From Polydactylus sextarius (lineage: Eukaryota; Chordata; Actinopteri; Polynemidae): a DNA stretch of 64,000 nt. Both the position numbers and the translations under genes were made by a program. The notes beneath the pieces were generated by a model. It was not told the origin of the DNA and made no database searches. It saw only the letters and a list, made by a program, of their open reading frames with translations. Below, one piece after another: positions 57,555-64,000 of the stretch (position 1 is the first letter of the stretch; every line of letters begins with the position of its first letter). Where the stretch lies: the NCBI GenBank assembly GCA_016801845.1, contig CM028918.1, positions 20,510,001 to 20,574,000 on the forward strand, in the 5' to 3' direction.

Positions 57555-60500
57555 GGTTTGTCAAAGCCGCTCGCCCTCTTCTCACACCAGCTCATCTGTT
57601 GAGGGAGGGGGGGAGAACAGAGAGAAGGAGGGACTTCGTGAGCTTCAACACACAGACTTTCCTTTTGTATACCTCCCTCCCCCTCCTCTTCCATGACGTC
57701 TCGCTCTGCCTGCTGTTTATTTTGGTTTTCTGGAACACAGACACATTTTTTCTTCTCGTTTCTTTTGGTTTTTCAGCCTCAGAGCAAAGCAGCACCACAG
57801 AGCATTAACGCTTTACTTTTAATTAACTGTTATCTTCAAGCTGAAACCAGCACAGAGACACTGTAGGTCATGGAGTGTTACGGAAAGTCCTGGAGCTGTA
57901 CATCAGGACAGGAAACTACACCAACCACTACTTGGATTCACTGGATTTGCAGATTTATTATAAAGTAGGATCCTATCCTGATGATGGATAATGTCAGGAC
58001 TTTCCATAACTGGAGGGGACAAAGATCATGGTGCACTTAAGTTTTCTTATAGAAATCCACAGATCAGATCTGAGGAGGAAGGGGTGGGGGGCACACACAA
58101 TGCCCAGCTGACCTCTGACCTCCTCCAAGCAAACAAGACGGGAAGTGCTGAGGGGAAACCTCGACAGCTGGAACAAGCTCAGACTCATAGTCATATTCAA
58201 AGAAAGATGGCGGTCAAAATAAAAACCCACTGTAGGAAAGAGAAAACAAAAGGCTACAAAAAAGTCACATGATCCATCTCTGTCCACCATGTTGAAGGAT
58301 TAAATAACAGAATCTCTGTTTGTATTTTGATTTTCTTACTAAGTGATCTATCAGCTTCAGACCCAGCAGGTCAAACACCGAGGACATGTCCATCAGCCAC
58401 TTTCGTTCACTTGAATTAATAAATGTCAAAAATACTTTTAAACTTTAAAATTTAAAATAAACATTGTCCTCTCGTGCTTCAGATGAAATGAAAACGTTGC
58501 TGCTGTCGGTGATAACATGGACATGGAGTGGACATGGACATGTCCAACAGAACTGGAGTTGTGTTTGTTTTCTTTGCCAATGAATGAATAAAATCTGATG
58601 GAAGGATGAACCCCCCCCCACCCTACTGCCTTGCTGCTCAGAAGTTCAGCTCTGAAAAGACAAAGTCTGCTGTCCACTTTTGTCTACTCATCCTAGTCCT
58701 GTTGACCATCTGCCGGCTCGTGGGACGCCCCGCCACGGGCAACCCCTTATATTCTTCACAAACAAAGACACCCCCCCCCCCCAGGGGCCAGGCGTGAGGC
58801 CAACAAACTGAAGGAATTCATCAGATTTTGAATTGAAAAGAATCTGATTAATGCGCAGATTGAGTCTGTATGGAGGAAGGCCACCTGCCCACTAAGTGAG
58901 TTCATCATCTGAGGAGACGTTTCTGCCAAACTCTTCATGGTTTAAATGGCCAGTGACATTCTGTTCTGTAGTTTCTCACCTCAGTCTGAACTCAGTGAAA
59001 AGAATTTGAGATGAGGATGGTGACAAGAACCAGCTCTCAGCTGTGAAACAAATGATTGTTGATCTGCAGATAAAATACAGAACATGACAAAACAAAGTGA
59101 ACAGACAAGAAAACAAGTTAAAGATTTGATTGAAGGTTTTTACAGAGCCTGAAACATTTGGAATCTAAACGGACACTAATGATGTAGAGGACTGAAAAAA
59201 TCTTTTGTCAGTCTGTTTTTTTTTCCTTCTGGTCTTGGTGAGGTGGAGCTTTTGTCTCAAAGCTGAACGGATGCAGGAAACGGGAAGTACCGATAATCCA
59301 TAAATAGCAGGAAACTACAACACCTCCTGCAGCAGCAGAAACACAATCTGTAACATTATACTGTTACTTAACACAGTTATAGTGTGTTTGTATGATCCCA
59401 CTGGATGATTCACACATTATCTCTGTTTAAAGTTTGCAGAATTTACTAAATGAACACGCATGCTATCACAACACAAGTCAATGCTAGCATTAGCAGCTGG
59501 GAAATTGAGTTCAGCATCAAACTTCAGAGAAATTAGAGAACACTCATATCTAACAGCTTTAAAGCAAAGCTAACGCTGGCTGTAACATATGTAAGTTCAT
59601 TGCTCTGTAGGTAACAAAACATCACTGACAATCAGGTCGAAAATCCACAGCTCTTCAGTTCTCTATATTTTCACAGCAGAGTGATGCAGAAGAGATGATT
59701 GTCACAAGATGACTGTGACAACAATGTTATGATTCAGATTCATTGAGACATAAAACAAAGTGCATCCTGATGGAGGCGCTGGAGAAAAGTTCATTGAAAT
59801 GATGAGTGTCTGTCCTCAGGAGCTTGATGCAGACATTTGGTTGCAGTAGTCACGCTGAAGGAAACCTTGAGGACACATGAAGTTTATGTAGTTTGCAAAT
59901 TTGTCCATTGTACATTTGAAATCAATAAGTGATGAAAATGTGTTAGATCTGCCACACTCGCTGTTTCCATGGGATTAATTGTGCAGCAAAAACTGGGATG
60001 GGGGGGGGTTTTTGCAGCGATAAACCAAGTAGCAAATTGAGCGCTCCACCTCCCCCATGGGAAACACAGAGCAGCAGGTTCAATAAGGACAAGGGTGGGG
60101 GTGGGGGCTGCCACTTTCTCTCCATCAGAGGAAGTGTGCCTGGGAAGGGGGGCGACAGGGGTGGGTGGGGGTCTGCTTCCTGTCCCAGCTGACTAGGGTC
60201 CTTGTCCTGGCACTATGGGCAGACGGGTGGGGCCCGTCCGGACTCAGGTGGGGCCCAGTGTTGTGTTTGGTGTGGCCACAGCTGCTTCCTCCTCTGGATA
60301 GGCTCAAAATGTATAAACTCTTGAGTTGTGCTTCTGGATCTGGTGCAGGTCCAGGTCCTAGATGGTACAGGATGCTGATTTAAACATGTTGCTGTGTTTA
60401 TGTCCCTTCTCTTGTATGTGATCGGGACCCTGGACTAAGGTCCAGAGGAGATGGATCCTCACTGACTGTGGAATGACTGATTTACTAATGGTTCACTCCG

Positions 60501-62080
60501 GACATGCATACGACCTCCTGCTGCTTAAGCCAAACCACATTTGACCTGGGATCAAATCTGATTAGTCTCCGTTGGGCCCCGCAGTGCAGCTTGAGACTGA
60601 CAGCAACAAACACTTCATTTAATTTGTGCTCGTTCGAGCCGGGATGCTCCATCGCTCACCGCAGCCCAACGGCCTGCTGGGAGACATGATGGTGATGATG
60701 GTGTTGGGGGTTGAGTTTGATGGGGGATGACTGGTGTTACAGTGACACTCCAAAGCAAAGAAACAACAGTGATTATCTGTTTTTTTTTTTTTTTTGATTG
60801 ATGATGTTTCATCTGAATCCAAAGGCCCAGAATAAATAAGAAAAGCAGCAGACCATAAATCCAATAAAATGTCCAAAAAAAATGTTGTGACCTTCTTAAA
60901 AATCTACTCACTTCTTGATTGAGTTCAAGCAAATGTTTGAGCCAAATTTGAAGCATTTCCCTTCAGGAAGTTTCCTCCAACAATGGGACAGCTTCGCCAT
61001 GTCACTGTAGCCTGTATTTTTTTCTTTTTTGGCATAAAACATGTTAATGGAAATGCAGCTGGTAACTCTGCTGTGAGTTCTACAATGCACATTTTTAACA
61101 TGAGGGATGATGAAGCAGGAACCAAGCAGGAAGCAGTAAAAACTCTGCTGGGGAAGACAGTGACGAACAGAGGTCAGGTCTCTATGTAACTCATCTTGAG
61201 AACAAGAATCAAGTTAAACTGATCACCACAAAAACACCCACAACATCACACACAGAGCCTGCCCTATTTGATAAAAAGCTTTTTATTAAAAATGACACAC
61301 ACAGTTTATTAAAATTAATGAAAAAACTCTGAGTATCCTACCGACAGGAAACGGCAGACTACAAAGAGATGGACGACAAGACCCGGGACGTCACTGGTAA
61401 AAGGAGCCAAATCCTCACTAAAGGAGGCTGAGAGGTGATGGAAAAAGAAAGAAAAAAAAGTAGAGGAAATATATAGAGGAAATAACTATATATGCACACA
61501 CACACACACTCAGAAGACAGAGAACGGTGAGTCTGAACATGTCAACAGAGTCAAACCCCAGAGGAACCAGAAACTGCATCTGTTCCTATAACGTCAGGAA
61601 AAAGTCAAAACAGTGAGAGATGTCAAATCTTACGAAAGTTACAAAATTCCTGAATTTGCACAGAAACATAAACACAAACAAACAGGGCTGAGAGGGAACA
61701 GGAACACAACACAACTGAGCTGCACCTCCAACCAGTTATATTTTACATTAATAGCTCTTGGTTCAGGTCTGGGGAAAGATCTTGGTCTGTTTTTTTTTTC
61801 CAGAAAACAGAGTGACTAAAGGCACAACCTGTTCATGTACATTTAACCAAAACCATCACTTTTTATCATCCAGGACCAGGTTACTGATCCAGGACCAGGT
61901 CTTTGTGGCAGCAGGTCAATGAGAAAGTCCACTGTTCTTCTACCTAGAGACACTGTCCAGCTGGGACATGTCTGGACACAACTTCCATCTCCATATCACA
62001 CCTCCATCTTTTATCTGAGTAACTTCCCTGTTAGTAACATTTATTAATTATCTGCATTTTCCTAACTGACTCTATGAGGT
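56623..62080. other. Upstream region or 5' introns of tiam2
   Basis: Non-coding by inspection. G-rich stretches at 60000-60060 and 60090-60180 could form G-quadruplexes. Poly-T/A tracts lie at 60780-60795. An unlocated non-coding first exon of tiam2 is expected here or beyond the right edge, because the first coding exon begins at a splice acceptor. Confidence 0.45.
57508..57553. repeat. (CT)n microsatellite
   Basis: About 22 CT units in the region upstream of tiam2. Confidence 0.9.
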
Positions 62081-62084
62081 ACAT

Positions 62085-62410
62085 ATTAACAAAGCCAGTT
62101 ATCAATTGCAGTTGCCTGCAGTACTGGGTACCAACACTACAATATGGTACCACTGCCAACGTAACCAGACTGAATGACGATATCAAATTTGTCAGAAAGT
62201 GGGTGGACCCATCAGTAATGTATCCTAAAATATGATTGGTTGGAGAGATCTGCAGCTGGGAATCATAATATTGCAAGGACAAACTAAACAGCACTGAAAA
62301 CTAAACAGCAAACTAAAAAGCACTGTTTTAAGTACTGTTAAGGAACTATTTTAAGGTATCGATTTGGCACCGGCATCAAATGAAACTCCAACAATATCCA
62401 ACCCTAGCCT
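62085..62410. mobile_element. Possible small DNA-transposon relic
   Basis: The right end, read on the minus strand, begins ctagggttggatattgttgg followed by gatgccggtgccaaatcgat, which resembles the termini of abundant fish hAT-type miniature elements. The left end (ggtaccaacactacaatatggtacc) could be the partner but is degraded. Confidence 0.3.
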
Positions 62411-64000
62411 ATCTGGACACAAGGCTGATAGTGTGGTTCAGCCTGAGCTCAGACTCTCGCATTGCTTCGCTGCTGCACTCACATAAAACACAGTATCTAA
62501 CAACATAATCAGGGCTGTAAAAAAGCCTCTGAGCTTTACTAAGAGGACATGTCCTGTGAAAGGTCTGCTGACTTAAACACACCTCTTCATCTGCACTCCT
62601 GTGTCTCCACATCACTTTATCTGTTTCATGAGAACAACGTTTCCGTTGTCATCCTGAAAATGTGATTTAGAAGTAGATGAGCTGGAAACAAGCTCTGACT
62701 CCTTAAACAAAAATCAGATAGAGCAGAGTTTGTTTCAGAGCAGGTAAGTGTTCCAGTTCAGCTGCTGAAGGTCAGAGTCCACAACTCAATAGGAATGTGA
62801 AAGCTTTTACAGTGAAGCCACCGATGTGAACACAGATTTTCAAACACAAACTGCACAGCTGTAGTGCGTTCAGAGTAATGGAAATGATCCTGATCTGACA
62901 GAGCAGCTGGACTGAGGCTGCGAAAACACCTCTGATACCGACCAAGACCAAAGACCTGCCACCGCTCACAAACACATGCAGGAATTCTGCTGAGCCAACT
63001 CTTTGTCCACAGACCTGGACTGTTACAGAGATAGAGACAGCCACCGCTGCCACTGCCAGTGTGAGCTCACTCACATTGGCAGCAGCTCACTATTAGCATC
63101 AAAACTATAAAATTGATTGTTTTTTTAATGTTGTTTGTGACAAGTTTCAACTGCAATAAACAACAAGCATCAAGACGAGCGTTGGTGAGATCAGGGCGAC
63201 TTCCAGTCAAACCATCCTGCAAACACACTGCTGCAACATCTGGCTGCAGCAGGAATTCCCCACCCAGGCTGTAAACAACATGAGGTCAGCAACACACACA
63301 CAAACACACATACACATGCAGGACATGCTAGTTTCCTCTGAGCTACTTTTGATGCAAACATGTCTGCAGGGTCAAACATCCCGTCACACGCTTCCCGTCC
63401 TGCTGTCACTGCACCAACACCTTCGTTCACCAACAGGAAACACAAAGTAACAAAACAAAATCTCAATGTGACGTGCTCAGCTGGAACACGGCTTGTTATA
63501 GATCAGCATATAGAAAATTGAACTTTCTAAAGTTCAATACTGGTACTGTGTCTAAACACAGGCTCCATAAAAAAAAGCTCACATAAAAATGTCACATGCG
63601 CAAAAAAATCTTACCAGGCTTCTTAAATCCTGAGCTCTCTCTGTCGTCTTATAGAGCTGCTCTGAACCACAGTAAGGGCGAGTGTCGCATGAAAGCCCAG
63701 GAAAAACTCTGAGGTTATTACGCAACAGCTGGGAGAAACTGAAGCTGGAAAACAATGATGACGCGAGTCAGAAACAAGAAGAGGCCCAGAAATCAGAGAA
63801 GTCAAGAGGAAACACATCGAGGGGAGGAGGGAAACGATGGGAACGTCAGACATGTCACAGGCCAAACTTTTAACACACAGACGCTTTACCACACATCATA
63901 AAAACCTGACATCACAAACACATGACGTGAGCATCTGATGTCCTGATTCTACCTGCCAATCACACACTGCACATCTCAAACCTTCAGTGAGACAGTTTCA
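62411..64000. other. Unassigned sequence at the right edge
   Basis: No recognisable exon, RNA gene or mobile element on either strand. Short CA runs at 63293-63312. Confidence 0.45.

Noticed and set aside
57359..57808. Plus-strand 149-codon frame upstream of tiam2
   Set aside because: Openness depends on the CT microsatellite (Leu/Ser run); no recognisable domain.
1..64000. CRISPR arrays, bacterial operons, prophage
   Set aside because: Repeats present are microsatellites, minisatellites and eukaryotic transposons; genes are spliced. Nothing prokaryotic is seen.

Overview
The window is vertebrate nuclear DNA, most likely from a ray-finned (percomorph-type) fish. The evidence is multi-exon genes with GT/AG introns, abundant CA/GA/TA microsatellites, Tc1-type and LINE relics, tRNA-derived SINEs, and teleost-style protein variants. 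There are no bacterial features. All recognised genes lie on the minus strand. Exon boundaries were placed by hand from splice sites, reading phase and family alignment from memory, with no database search.

Layout. (1) 1-6.9 kb: 5' part of arid1b (BAF/SWI-SNF subunit), with exon 2 at 1201-1404 and exon 1 at 5502-6200 plus a GC-rich, frame-broken 5' region; the rest of the gene lies off the left edge. (2) 7-9.2 kb: a decayed Tc1-like transposon abutting a probable 1.1-kb inverted-repeat element. (3) 12.0-30.2 kb: a tandem array derived from interferon-induced IFI44-like GTPase-fold genes. It has two full-length genes (12017-13554 and 23157-26311), each of seven coding exons with nearly identical exon lengths and phases. 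It also has two relic last exons and a long duplicated 5' flank carrying LINE and SINE insertions. (4) 32.9-33.7 kb: single-exon claudin (cldn20-like). (5) 40.8-56.6 kb: tiam2, a Rac guanine-nucleotide exchange factor (PH-CC-Ex, PDZ, DH-PH), with all coding exons assignable except those for the Ras-binding domain, which I cannot find. (6) 56.6-64 kb: 5' flank or upstream introns of tiam2 with no recognisable coding sequence.

The trio arid1b - cldn20 - tiam2 matches human 6q25.3 (TIAM2 - TFB1M - CLDN20 - NOX3 - ARID1B). Orthology is therefore supported by synteny as well as sequence. The IFI44-like array sits where NOX3 lies in humans. The genes do not form one pathway: chromatin remodelling (arid1b), interferon response (ifi44-like), tight junction (cldn20) and Rac signalling (tiam2).

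Most notable observations: a minisatellite in a tiam2 DH-domain intron repeats the exon-end/5' splice-site sequence about 17 times; tiam2 shows an in-phase absence of the Ras-binding domain; one IFI44-like paralog has lost the P-loop lysine although its reading frame is intact; and the IFI44-like array is built from duplicated units carrying relic exons and two unexplained conserved exon-like segments.
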